Origin: Fibrobacter succinogenes | GTDB lineage: Bacteria > Fibrobacterota > Fibrobacteria > Fibrobacterales > Fibrobacteraceae | Length of the DNA: 64,000 nucleotides | Direction: 5' to 3' | Assembly: GCA_902799745.1 (NCBI GenBank) | Contig: CADCBQ010000008.1 | Location: forward strand, 1 to 64,000 | Shown: in pieces, positions 42,425 to 51,118 of the stretch | Layout: each line of letters starts with the position of its first letter | Position numbering within the stretch: position 1 is the first letter of the stretch | Notes under the pieces: generated by a model | Database searches by the model: none | What the model saw: the letters and a program-made list of their open reading frames with translations, nothing else | What the model was told of the DNA's origin: nothing | Made by a program: the position numbers and the translations under genes

Positions 42425-43505
42425 CGACAACCCCCTCGACATACCAATTGAAACTATTCAGCATGGCATCATCGGTCATGCTTTCGCCTTCACCTACACG
42501 GACATTGCCCTGGTTATCGACAATCGGACCGTAAAACACATCAAATTTTCCTTGAGAAAGTCTGACCCTTTCGTCTTCGACCACTTGGCGTATGGAATCT
42601 TCTACATTCTTGGTCAGCTCGGATAAATTCATAATGCCGCTTTCAAGTCCAAGCCAGTACGATTTCCCTTCGAACTTGTCTTGCATGATTTCTCGAATTT
42701 TGGGAATGTAGAAGTTTTCCCATTGCCAAACCGGTGCGGTCAGGAAGTGGTCCGGAAATCTTCTGGAATTGTCCCTGTTGTAACCGATAATCCAGATGTT
42801 TCTTTCGTCGGCTATTTCGTATGGGGATAATGCGTCCAGGTGGGTTGTCAATACATCGATGTCGTATTTGGCGAGCAGTGCGCGCGTGGCGTCGGCGGCC
42901 ATCGATTCATCGGTCCAGGAACCGCTCCAGCTGATATAGATTTTGGCTTTCGGATTCACCTTTCTCACACCGAGTGCAAATGCGTTGATTCCGCGATTGA
43001 CTTCAGAAATGTTGAATCCCGCTACATAGCCGATTTCATTCGTTTTTGTCTTTAGACCGGCCACGATTCCGGATAAGTACCGCAGTTGGTATATGCGGCC
43101 AAAGAAGGTAGACAGGTTCGTTGCGGCCTGTAATCCCGTTGCGTGCAGGAATTTTGTTTCCGGATGGTTTCTGGCAACGGCCAGTTCGGTTTCGCCAAAG
43201 CCAAAGGAATTGGCGATTACGATTTTTGCGCCATTCTGAATGGCCTGTTCCATAATCTCTTGCGCCGTCGAATCCGTAGGGATGTTTTCGTAGTAGGCGA
43301 CTTCCAGGTTCAAAATATTTTCCGCTTTTTGAATGGCGTCGTAATGGGTTTCGTTCCAACTGTGATCGTTGCGAAGCCCTGCCATAATCATGGCGATGCG
43401 AAGTTTCTGGGGCGCGTCCTGTGATTCCATTTCGGGGCTGAACATGAACAACACGCCAATGATCATGGCGAGCGCAAGTGTCGATGCTAGAACTATCCAT
43501 CTCAT
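42408..43505 (-). CDS. BMP-family (PnrA/Med-like) substrate-binding protein
   Basis: 365 aa. N-terminal hydrophobic anchor (WIVLASTLALAMIIGVLFMF), then a type-1 periplasmic-binding fold: KLRIAMIMAGLRNDHSWNETHYDAIQKAE, IVIANSFGFGETELAVA, KFLHATG, LRYLSGIVAGLKTKTNEIGYVAG. Known BMP proteins bind nucleosides. No transporter genes are near; instead it overlaps both hybrid-kinase genes (4 nt upstream, 17 nt downstream), so it probably acts as a ligand-binding partner of the sensors. Confidence 0.85.
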   Translation of the reverse strand: MRWIVLASTLALAMIIGVLFMFSPEMESQDAPQKLRIAMIMAGLRNDHSWNETHYDAIQKAENILNLEVAYYENIPTDSTAQEIMEQAIQNGAKIVIANSFGFGETELAVARNHPETKFLHATGLQAATNLSTFFGRIYQLRYLSGIVAGLKTKTNEIGYVAGFNISEVNRGINAFALGVRKVNPKAKIYISWSGSWTDESMAADATRALLAKYDIDVLTTHLDALSPYEIADERNIWIIGYNRDNSRRFPDHFLTAPVWQWENFYIPKIREIMQDKFEGKSYWLGLESGIMNLSELTKNVEDSIRQVVEDERVRLSQGKFDVFYGPIVDNQGNVRVGEGESMTDDAMLNSFNWYVEGVVDGINP

Positions 43506-46177
43506 TGTTCTTCAAGCCCCTTTTGGATGTTCTCGATCAATTCCGCATGCAGAGCCATGGCAAGATCGTGATTTTCATGAACGACTTTTAGGCGCGATTC
43601 TCGGCTGGCGTTTTCCAGGTTGAGGAATTTTTCGGCCATCGATGTGGCGCCGATTGCGACTGATGAATCGTACAGAACGTGCATGTAGAAACGGTAGTTG
43701 TCCCAGTCGGAATTTCTGTAGCAGTTGTCCACGTTTCTGCACAACGGGGAGCCTATATATTCTTGCAACATTTCTACATAGATTTCTTCGTCGTCGGCGC
43801 AGTAGTTGAGACCGGCCTTGACATCCAATATATCTTCGAACGGTTTGAACCGGTCAATCAACGTCGGTGCCGTAATAGAACGCAGTTCGATTTCGTCGTC
43901 GTCAAATACCGAATCGATGTTGTTGTTGGTCGCCTTGCTTGCGCTGCTTGTCGAATTGGCGAGCGGCATTACGGGTTCATTCAGGTCTTCGGGGGTCAGC
44001 ACGAGTTGCTTGGGCAGGTACCATTTTAGCGTCCTGCGCAAGTCGCGTTCCTTGAGCGGTTTAATCAGGTAGTCTGCAAAGCCTTCCGCAAGGAACGAAT
44101 CCTTGGTAAACGATTCTTCTTCTGACACGAGGGCAATAACGGGCGTGTCCTTGTTCGGGAACTTGTCCATCATCTTCATTTTTCGGAATACATCCACGCC
44201 GTCCATTACCGGCATCATGTGGTCCAAGAAAATCAGGTCGTATCGTCTCGATTCGACCAGTTGCAGGCACTGATGTCCGCTGAGGGCTTCGTCAATTTTC
44301 ACTTGAGAATTTTTCAAGAATCCGCGGAACATCTTGAGGTTCAGTTCGACATCGTCTACAATCAGGATTCTTGCTTCGGGAGCGAGGAATACGTCTGCAA
44401 TTTCCTTGTTCTTGCGAGAGGCGTTCTTGTAGTGTATCGCGAAATCGCCCATGGGTTCCGTATTCAATACGAGCTGCGGGATTTCGACCAAGAACGAAGA
44501 TCCTTCGCCGTAGCGGCTGTTGATCGTCATGTGCCCGCCGCATTTTGCCAGAAGTTCTTGTGTCAGGCTGAGGCCGAGTCCCATGCCTTCGATGTTGCCT
44601 GTTTCGGTGGTGTTGTCGTGAATGAATTTCTTGAAAATGGAATTCCGTTCTTCGTTACGGATGCCGATGCCGGTGTCCTTCACGGCTATTTTCAACATAA
44701 TGTAGTCATCTGTCCGGAGCGATCCGATCGGCGGCAGGTTGTCGTACCCGACCGACAAGGAAACGCCACCGACTTCGGTGAACTTGATTGCGTTTGAAAG
44801 CAGGTTGTTGACAATCTGGATGATGCGGTTTTCGTCGCCCCACAAGCAAGACGGAATATCCGGGTCACAGTCGATGTGGAATGTAAGCCCTTTTGCTTTT
44901 GCCTTCGGTTCGTTTTCGTTATAGCATTCCTGAAGGATTGTAAATATCTCGTATTCCATGGATTCGATGCTTAGGCGTCCTGATTCGATTTTTGTGACGT
45001 CCAAGACATCGTTTACTAGCGAAAGTACGCTTTGCCCGGCACTCTGGATGTTGTTGGTGTATTCCTTCATGTTGTCGTCGTGCAGGTCTTTTTGCACGAT
45101 GGAATTCATGCCGAGAATACCGTTAATGGACGAGCGGATTTCGCGGCTCATGCTTGTAAGGAATGAAGTCTTTGAATTATTGACGCGGACAATCTTCATG
45201 AACTTTGCAAACGCGGCTATCGCTAACAAAACGAATATGATGTACGACAAGAGTGCGATGCCTGCATTACGCAAAATGGTCAAGTGTAAATCTTTCCAGA
45301 GGCTGTGTTCTTCTACAAGGCGCACGACATACCATTCGCCTTGTATGAGTGTTGAAAATACGCGGTAGTCCCTGCCTCTCAAGTTGAATACGAATGGTTC
45401 CTTACCGGCAAACGAAATGGCTCGTGCGAGTTTTTCTTCGTCTGAACCCCAGTAGTCTGCAGATAGATAATTTCTGCCGTTTTGGGTGATGTCCGTATGC
45501 GAAATGACCGTGCCTTTTTTGTCGATGATCACTTGCATATTGGACAAGTTGCTCTTCTTGACTTTGGCAAGCAAATCCTTTAGGTACAAGTCTACGGCAA
45601 GAACGCTTTTCTTATCTGAAAGACGCAAACTGATGGTTACCACCTGTTCGCCGGAATGCGGATTCAAGTGCGTAGGTATCAGGGCGACCTTGTCCTTTTC
45701 CATAGGGGCGTTTTGGAACCAGGGACGATTCGAGGGCACATAACCTACGGCAGGAGTCCAACGACCGCCATTGAAAAATTCTTCGCGTAAAATACCGAAC
45801 ATATTGCACAGGACAAAATCATCGGAGTGCTTGTAATGTTCCGCTTCGGAAACAAGCAACGATTCTATCTGAGCCTGTTTTGCTCCATGTTCCAAACTCT
45901 TTTCTATAATGCGGGAGGTCACCCGCAACACCGTTTCGCCTTGCGACAAGAAACCATCGATGGCTTCGGCGTCTTTGTCGTTAGAAAGGGTACCTGCATG
46001 CAGAGTTTCTTGTTTGACTGTTTCAGTATAATCTTTTAGCAAAAAAAAGCACACTACGGAAAGGCCGATGCCTACCGCAGCAAGGGTTATTACAAAAAGA
46101 AATCGTAAACGGTTCTCGTTTTCTACAGTCTTGAAGAACACAATCAAAATATAAGATATTTCGGAATAAAAATTCAC
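43502..46177 (-). CDS. Hybrid sensor kinase with ATPase, receiver and HPt domains but no DHp histidine
   Basis: 891 aa; the start (GTG 46177) is uncertain. Membrane helices at about 24-48 and 305-328 enclose a dCache-type sensor (SNRPWFQNAPMEKDKV, GEQVVTISLRLSD). The DHp helix reads FLTSMSREIRSSING: the His of SHEIRTP is Arg 345 (codon CGC, 45143-45145; CAC would be one base away). The ATPase domain is complete (N-box, DTGIGI, GMGLGLS). Receiver with phospho-Asp FLDHMMP and KPL; HPt-like end with His retained (MHVLYDSSVAIGA). It could act as an ATP-binding regulator or phosphorelay acceptor. Confidence 0.82.
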   Translation of the reverse strand: MNFYSEISYILIVFFKTVENENRLRFLFVITLAAVGIGLSVVCFFLLKDYTETVKQETLHAGTLSNDKDAEAIDGFLSQGETVLRVTSRIIEKSLEHGAKQAQIESLLVSEAEHYKHSDDFVLCNMFGILREEFFNGGRWTPAVGYVPSNRPWFQNAPMEKDKVALIPTHLNPHSGEQVVTISLRLSDKKSVLAVDLYLKDLLAKVKKSNLSNMQVIIDKKGTVISHTDITQNGRNYLSADYWGSDEEKLARAISFAGKEPFVFNLRGRDYRVFSTLIQGEWYVVRLVEEHSLWKDLHLTILRNAGIALLSYIIFVLLAIAAFAKFMKIVRVNNSKTSFLTSMSREIRSSINGILGMNSIVQKDLHDDNMKEYTNNIQSAGQSVLSLVNDVLDVTKIESGRLSIESMEYEIFTILQECYNENEPKAKAKGLTFHIDCDPDIPSCLWGDENRIIQIVNNLLSNAIKFTEVGGVSLSVGYDNLPPIGSLRTDDYIMLKIAVKDTGIGIRNEERNSIFKKFIHDNTTETGNIEGMGLGLSLTQELLAKCGGHMTINSRYGEGSSFLVEIPQLVLNTEPMGDFAIHYKNASRKNKEIADVFLAPEARILIVDDVELNLKMFRGFLKNSQVKIDEALSGHQCLQLVESRRYDLIFLDHMMPVMDGVDVFRKMKMMDKFPNKDTPVIALVSEEESFTKDSFLAEGFADYLIKPLKERDLRRTLKWYLPKQLVLTPEDLNEPVMPLANSTSSASKATNNNIDSVFDDDEIELRSITAPTLIDRFKPFEDILDVKAGLNYCADDEEIYVEMLQEYIGSPLCRNVDNCYRNSDWDNYRFYMHVLYDSSVAIGATSMAEKFLNLENASRESRLKVVHENHDLAMALHAELIENIQKGLEEQ

Positions 46178-46195
46178 TATGCTATATTTCTATAC

Positions 46196-47272
46196 ATGAA
46201 GTTCGAAAAAGATGCATTGGAAGGCCTGCTCAAGACGGCAGAATCCGAGGGAATTTTCAACAAGGCGGTCGCCGGGTTCATTTTGCCTGACGGAAGCCGC
46301 GAAATTTTGACGCTCAACACGCCCGAAAACACGGTTTTCGACATTGCAAGCCTTACCAAGGTGTGCCCCACATCGACGCTAGCCCTAAGTTACATTCTAG
46401 AGGGTAAGCTTTCGGTCGATACTAAAGTCATTGACTACATTCCGGAACTTCAGACCAATTTCCGCGAAGACATTCGCGTTTTCCACTTGCTGACCCACAG
46501 CCTCGACTATCGCGTGCCCATGAAGACTTTGCGCACACTCCCTGCCGAAGGTATCTTGGATGCCCTTTACACCTACCAGTTCGAAAAGGCTCCCGGTGCC
46601 GACTTTAATTATGGCAATCCTGCCAGCGTGCTTCTTGGAATTATCTTACAGCGCCTTGTCGGTAAAGATTTGCAACAGCAAGGTCGTGAACGCTTCTTCA
46701 TTCCGCTCGGCATGACGCGCTCCGGTTGGGATCCTCTCACTCGCGACTGGAATCCCATTCCGAAGGCAGAAATCTCGCCGACCGAAATTTGCAGTTTTAG
46801 GGGCCGCGAGATCCAAGGCGAAATTCACGACGAAAGCGCCTGGGTGTTGCGAAAGCTGTTCCCCGTTGGCAGCGCCGGCATGTTCAGCTGCGTACCCGAT
46901 TTGCTGAATTTTGTACAAACTATTTTAAAAGACGGTATCGCCGACAATGGCAACCGCGTTATGCCCGCAGGTATTTTGAAAATGGTCAGCGAAAACGCCT
47001 TTGCGCTTGACTCTGCAAGCAAGTATTCTACCGCCAAGGACGCCTGTACCGCTCTCGGCTGGGAACTGAACAGCACCAAGTTCATGGGCACCAAGATTTC
47101 GCCACATACTTTTGGTAAAACCGGATTCACCGGCGCAAGCATTGTGGCCGACCCCGACAAGGGTGCCGCCGTCGTGCTGCTCAGCAACTTCACCTACCCG
47201 CACCGCGAAGCGAACGCTGACCGCATCCACGCCTTCCGCGCCAAGCTCTCCGACGCCTTCTTCGGACAGTAA
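46196..47272 (+). CDS. Serine hydrolase (class C beta-lactamase-like)
   Basis: 358 aa, no signal peptide. SLTK (S52-K55) nucleophile motif, YGN (139-141) and the HTFGKTGFTG motif near 300 complete the penicillin-binding/beta-lactamase fold. Cytosolic members are usually esterases or peptidases of unknown substrate. TATATT lies just before the ATG (46184-46189) so the transcript leader is very short. It starts 18 nt from the divergent kinase gene. Confidence 0.87.
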   Translation: MKFEKDALEGLLKTAESEGIFNKAVAGFILPDGSREILTLNTPENTVFDIASLTKVCPTSTLALSYILEGKLSVDTKVIDYIPELQTNFREDIRVFHLLTHSLDYRVPMKTLRTLPAEGILDALYTYQFEKAPGADFNYGNPASVLLGIILQRLVGKDLQQQGRERFFIPLGMTRSGWDPLTRDWNPIPKAEISPTEICSFRGREIQGEIHDESAWVLRKLFPVGSAGMFSCVPDLLNFVQTILKDGIADNGNRVMPAGILKMVSENAFALDSASKYSTAKDACTALGWELNSTKFMGTKISPHTFGKTGFTGASIVADPDKGAAVVLLSNFTYPHREANADRIHAFRAKLSDAFFGQ

Positions 47273-47280
47273 ACAGCAAC

Positions 47281-47370
47281 GTGTCATCCTGAGCTATACG
47301 AAACTAAGAATTTTAGTTCTCAAGTTGAGTTATGCCCTTTGGGTAGCAGTGTAACGAAGTTGAAGGATCT
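47281..47370 (-). repeat. 90-bp palindromic element, copy B
   Basis: Same element as 38443-38532, inverted, exactly 90 bp, with about 8 differences to copy C. It fills most of the 119-nt gap between the hydrolase stop and the exporter start. Confidence 0.92.
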
Positions 47371-47391
47371 TTTTCTACATTTACGTTCGTA

Positions 47392-48165
47392 ATGGAACTT
47401 GACGCCGCACATATCACCCTTTACGCCGCCTATTTCGTCTTAGGCGCAGTGGTAAGTCTTATCAACAGCATCGCGGGCGGCGGCTCTACCTTGAGCCTGC
47501 CTATCATGATTTTCCTCGGGATGCCCGCCACCGTTGCAAACGGCACGAACCGCATCGGACTCATTATCGGGAACTTCAGCAGCGCATTCAATCTAGCGCG
47601 TCACGGCTATCTGAATAAGCGCATTTTCTTTCAACTACTCACACCCACTATCCTCGGCGCCCTTCTTGGAGCGTGCTTCTTGGTGCGCATCGGCGACAAG
47701 ATGTTTCAGGCAATTCTCGCTGTCGTCATCTGCCTTGTGGTCGTCATGAGCAACCTCAAGAAAGATGTTTTGGGCAAGCCGCCTGCAACCCCGCCCGAAA
47801 AGCTCACCCTCAAGGGCGCGCTCGGCTTTTTCGCCATCGCCATTTACGGATGCATCGTGCAGGTCGGCGTCGGATTCGTGCAGATTTTTGGACTCACGCG
47901 CTACACCGGACTTGCGCCCATCCAGATTAACGCCCTCAAAAATTCCCTCACCAACGTGTTCTTGGCGGTAAGTACCTTTGCGCTCGGCGTGACTGGCAAA
48001 ATCAACTGGCCCATCGCCGTATTTATGGCGGGTGGCGCCTGGGTCGGCGGCTATTTCGGCAGCTTTTTGCAGCGCAAAAAAGGCAACAAGTTCATCCAGC
48101 GATTCATTAGCATCTGCAGCATCGGCATGGCCATCGCGCTTGTAGTCGACTTGATTGCCAAATAA
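47392..48165 (+). CDS. TauE/SafE-family (TSUP) membrane exporter
   Basis: 257 aa, about eight helices. NSIAGGGSTLSLPIMIFLGMPATVANGTNRIGL is the family's first repeat motif and GVGFVQIFGLTRYTGLAPIQINALKNSL the second. Members export sulfite, sulfoacetate or similar small anions. No sulfur-metabolism gene is adjacent. ACATTT at 47376-47381 may be its -10 box. Confidence 0.87.
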   Translation: MELDAAHITLYAAYFVLGAVVSLINSIAGGGSTLSLPIMIFLGMPATVANGTNRIGLIIGNFSSAFNLARHGYLNKRIFFQLLTPTILGALLGACFLVRIGDKMFQAILAVVICLVVVMSNLKKDVLGKPPATPPEKLTLKGALGFFAIAIYGCIVQVGVGFVQIFGLTRYTGLAPIQINALKNSLTNVFLAVSTFALGVTGKINWPIAVFMAGGAWVGGYFGSFLQRKKGNKFIQRFISICSIGMAIALVVDLIAK

Positions 48166-49116
48166 TCAGCTCTTGATATTCTTGTAATGTTCAACCAATT
48201 GCTTTAAGTTGAACGCTTCCTTTTTTTCTTGTACGGTTTTTAAGCCCGACATGATCTCGGCGAAATAATTAGCCAAATCCGCATCGCCTGCTAAAAAGGC
48301 TTCTTCGCAATTCTTTTTCGCCACCGCCACGACATCCGGATTGAACCCGAGCGTAACGCCAAAGCATTTTAAAGAATCCGTCACGCTTTCATCATTCGAT
48401 TGGTCATTTTCGACATCGACCATCTTGGCATAGCCCAAAATATCATCGACGATTTCATTGAGTACGCTGCTAGAATCCGTATAATTCAACCGCGCAAAAC
48501 TGCAGTATACAGCTTCCAGATACATCTTTTTGTACAAGAAATAATTGCGCAAGAATCTAAAACAGATAATCAAATCGCTCGCTCTGTAAGTCACCTTCAA
48601 TGCAGCCACCGCGTCTTCGACCACTTTTTCCCATTGCCCTTGGTCACTATGGATTCTCGCAAGCATCAGCCTGTATTTAGCCGAAGCCGGGTTCCACTTT
48701 GCCGCATTAGACATTCCCTTTTCTGCGTCAGGGTAATTCTCCAAATACAATTCCAAAAGACCCACCTGCCGCCAAATAAATTCCATCGGGCAACAAGAAT
48801 GAACGTTCTTTACCATTCGATTTGACGGAGTCTCAAAATAATGCTGGTAGAGTGCGCGCTCCATTCTGCTAGAAATCGAAATATATTCAACAGAATCGTC
48901 AGAAACAAACGGATGATCTTCGGCCACCTTCGTCAAAGGCCTGATCATATCCAAAGCAGTTTGATAATCCTTTTCGCCAGTTTGCACATCAAGCGATTCC
49001 TGCAAAAGGCTCATCACGCCATCTCGGCCTTCAAAAACCTGGAGTTTTTTCCCAAAAATAGCCGCCCGGACACGAAACAAAGCTTCAGTTGTATTTGTTC
49101 TGTCAGCAAAAAACAT
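48166..49116 (-). CDS. TPR-like hypothetical protein
   Basis: 316 aa from ATG 49116, set by AGGGG 5 nt upstream; the longer frame lacks an SD. Helical throughout with repeat-like motifs (VGLLELYLENYPDAEKGMSNAAKWNPASAKYRLMLARIHSDQGQ). No signal peptide, so cytoplasmic. No family name recognised. Its stop is directly adjacent to the exporter stop (convergent). TATATT at 49157-49152 on the minus strand is a likely -10 box. Confidence 0.62.
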   Translation of the reverse strand: MFFADRTNTTEALFRVRAAIFGKKLQVFEGRDGVMSLLQESLDVQTGEKDYQTALDMIRPLTKVAEDHPFVSDDSVEYISISSRMERALYQHYFETPSNRMVKNVHSCCPMEFIWRQVGLLELYLENYPDAEKGMSNAAKWNPASAKYRLMLARIHSDQGQWEKVVEDAVAALKVTYRASDLIICFRFLRNYFLYKKMYLEAVYCSFARLNYTDSSSVLNEIVDDILGYAKMVDVENDQSNDESVTDSLKCFGVTLGFNPDVVAVAKKNCEEAFLAGDADLANYFAEIMSGLKTVQEKKEAFNLKQLVEHYKNIKS

Positions 49117-49162
49117 ATCATCCCCTATTTTGACAGATTCATTCTTGCAGAAATATACAATA

Positions 49163-49513
49163 TCAATCGTCGTCAGAGGTAATGTTTTTCCGTTTTTCGC
49201 GGCGCTTGCGTGCACGACATTCTTCAAGTGTTTCGCCGAGGCCTTCAATTAATTGCGCCGCCAAGGCTTCGTCGCCGGCGGCGAGCAGTTCTTTTTGCGG
49301 GCGGGGCAGCTTTTTAATGCGCGCTTCCAGGCGCAACGCCTCTTCGTGGCTATTTAATTCAAATTTTCTTAAAATACATTCCGGCGGGAACGCCTTGGTA
49401 AACTTGGCCCCCTTGCCGGATTTATGTTGTTCAAAACGAGCTTCTACATCGACGGCATACCCCGTATAAATGCGGTCACCCGCACAACGGAGCATGTACA
49501 CAAAGTGCGGCAT
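49163..49513 (-). CDS. GIY-YIG nuclease-superfamily protein
   Basis: 116 aa, YhbQ/UPF0213 type. HFVYMLRCAGDRIYTGYAVDVEARFEQHKSGKGAKFTK contains the GIY-YIG core (here VYM...YTG), Arg and Lys of the active site, followed by LEARIKKLPRPQKELL and a basic tail. Such small proteins are thought to be DNA nucleases. Its start overlaps the nhaA stop (TAATG). Confidence 0.88.
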   Translation of the reverse strand: MPHFVYMLRCAGDRIYTGYAVDVEARFEQHKSGKGAKFTKAFPPECILRKFELNSHEEALRLEARIKKLPRPQKELLAAGDEALAAQLIEGLGETLEECRARKRREKRKNITSDDD

Positions 49514-50859
49514 TACGATTCTTCGTGATGCGCCTTCGACACCAAGTTCATGTAGATGGTGCCAAGGATTGCGGCACAGAAGCTACCCAGCAGAATACCG
49601 AGCTTGGCGGAATCCTGACGGTCGCCCACCTCGAAGGCGAGGTTTGCCACAAACAAGGCCATGGTAAAGCCAATACCGGCAAGCATACCACCGCCCCACA
49701 AAACCTTCCAGCTGTAGCTCGGCTTCACCGACACGCCCACCTTCACGGCAAGCAGGCTGAACAGGAAAATGCCGATCGGCTTACCCAGAATCAAGGCCAA
49801 GGCCACTGCACCCATCACAGGCACTTCCACGCCACCGAGTTTGATTTCGACACCCGCGTTGCTGAGTGCAAACAGCGGCATAATAAAGAAGTTCACCCAC
49901 GGTACGAGCGGCTTGAAGAAACGTTCCTGCATCGAAATACTTTCGCGAGCACCGCGCTTCAAAAGCGTAAACACTTCATACTGTTCGTTGCGGTCCTTCG
50001 CTTCGCCCGAAAGAGCACCACCCACGCTGCCAGCGAAATGAGCAAGCTTGCCCTTCGCAAGCACAGGCTTTGCCGGCACCGAGAGTCCGAGCAGCACGCC
50101 CGCAATGGTCGGGTGCACGCCGCTCTTCACAAAGAACGCCCACACGGCAATACCAATCACGCCATGCAACAGCAGGTTACGCACACCAATGCGGAACATC
50201 ACGTTAATCAAGGCAAGCAGGGCAAATCCCGTACCAAGCGCAATAAAGTTCACGCCGTCGCCACTGGGGTAACCGATCGCAATCACCAAGATTGCACCGA
50301 TATCGTCCGCAATGGCCAAAGTCAAAATCATCACGCGGAGTGCATGCGGAACCTTCTTTCCGAGAATGGCCATGCAACCCACCACAAAAGCAATATCCGT
50401 TGCAGTCGGAACACCCCAACCATGCGCCGCGCTATTTGCACCATGCGGGCAAAGCAGCAAGTAAATCAAGGCCGGGAAAAGCATACCGCCAGCCGCCGCA
50501 ATAATCGGCAAGCTAGCCGCCTTCGGGTTCCTGAGTTCGCCATAGGTCATTTCACCCTTGACTTCAAGCCCGATGTTGAAGAAGAAAATCGTCATCATGG
50601 CGTCGTTAATGAGCCAGTGCAAATCGGCCGAGCCGACCCAACTGCCAATCGTCAAGGCAAACGGCATGTGCCAAACATGATGGTAAGATTCAGGGCTGAC
50701 ATTCGCCCAGATCAGGGCCGCAATCGTCATGATAATCAAAACGATGCCACCGGTCGTCTCCACCTTCATCAGTCGTTCCATCGGCGTGATGATTTTGCGG
50801 ATGGGGGTTTCCGGGAACAAATCTTCAATCTTGTCGCTGCTCGTTACTTTTGCCGACAT
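49513..50859 (-). CDS. nhaA: Na+/H+ antiporter NhaA
   Basis: 448 aa, about 12 helices. The NhaA hallmarks are present: ANSPES-like ANVSPESYHHVW, WINDAMM-like LHWLINDAMMTIFFFNIGLEVKGE, GWGVPTATDIAF and the ion-binding Asp pair in LAIADDIGAILVIA. It exchanges Na+ for H+ at the inner membrane for pH and salt homeostasis. Somewhat longer than E. coli NhaA owing to a cytoplasmic loop about 260-310 (KLAHFAGSVGGALSGEAKDRNEQYE). Confidence 0.95.
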   Translation of the reverse strand: MSAKVTSSDKIEDLFPETPIRKIITPMERLMKVETTGGIVLIIMTIAALIWANVSPESYHHVWHMPFALTIGSWVGSADLHWLINDAMMTIFFFNIGLEVKGEMTYGELRNPKAASLPIIAAAGGMLFPALIYLLLCPHGANSAAHGWGVPTATDIAFVVGCMAILGKKVPHALRVMILTLAIADDIGAILVIAIGYPSGDGVNFIALGTGFALLALINVMFRIGVRNLLLHGVIGIAVWAFFVKSGVHPTIAGVLLGLSVPAKPVLAKGKLAHFAGSVGGALSGEAKDRNEQYEVFTLLKRGARESISMQERFFKPLVPWVNFFIMPLFALSNAGVEIKLGGVEVPVMGAVALALILGKPIGIFLFSLLAVKVGVSVKPSYSWKVLWGGGMLAGIGFTMALFVANLAFEVGDRQDSAKLGILLGSFCAAILGTIYMNLVSKAHHEES

Positions 50860-50970
50860 AGCTACCTGTAAATAGGGTTGTGTGATTCAGCCTTGCGCCT
50901 AACAAAATAATCATTTTTTTTGCGCGTGACCGCTCCAAGTTGCTTTTTTTTCCATTTTTTGTATATGAAA

Positions 50971-51060
50971 GGGGGACGCCTCCCCCTCGTTCGCACCGCG
51001 CAGGCGCTGTTGCTCCCTACCCCCACTACGGGGAGGCCCCCGTAACGCCCCCGAACAGCG
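50971..51060. other. GC-rich, highly foldable intergenic element
   Basis: In the 259-nt gap between nhaA and the DUF58 gene, flanked by T-rich stretches. GGGGGA-CGCC-TCCCCC (50971-50986) is a hairpin; CGCTGTT (51005-51011) pairs with AACAGCG (51054-51060) and encloses further C-run/G-run stems. The composition contrasts sharply with both sides. No ORF with an SD. It may be a dispersed repeat or structured RNA. Confidence 0.5.
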
Positions 51061-51087
51061 TACATAGCCTTTTTGGGGGATTTTTTG

Positions 51088-51093
51088 TATATT
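51088..51093 (+). promoter_or_regulatory. Candidate -10 box of the DUF58 gene
   Basis: TATATT within TTTTTTGTATATTC, 25 nt before ATG 51119. No good -35 is seen at 17 nt, so it may depend on the extended upstream T-run. Confidence 0.45.
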
Positions 51094-51118
51094 CTTAGCG
51101 GAAAAAAGAGATTTTGAG

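Noticed and set aside
49525..50871. 448-codon open frame antisense to nhaA
   Set aside because: His/Thr/Arg-rich nonsense-like product; nhaA motifs are unambiguous.
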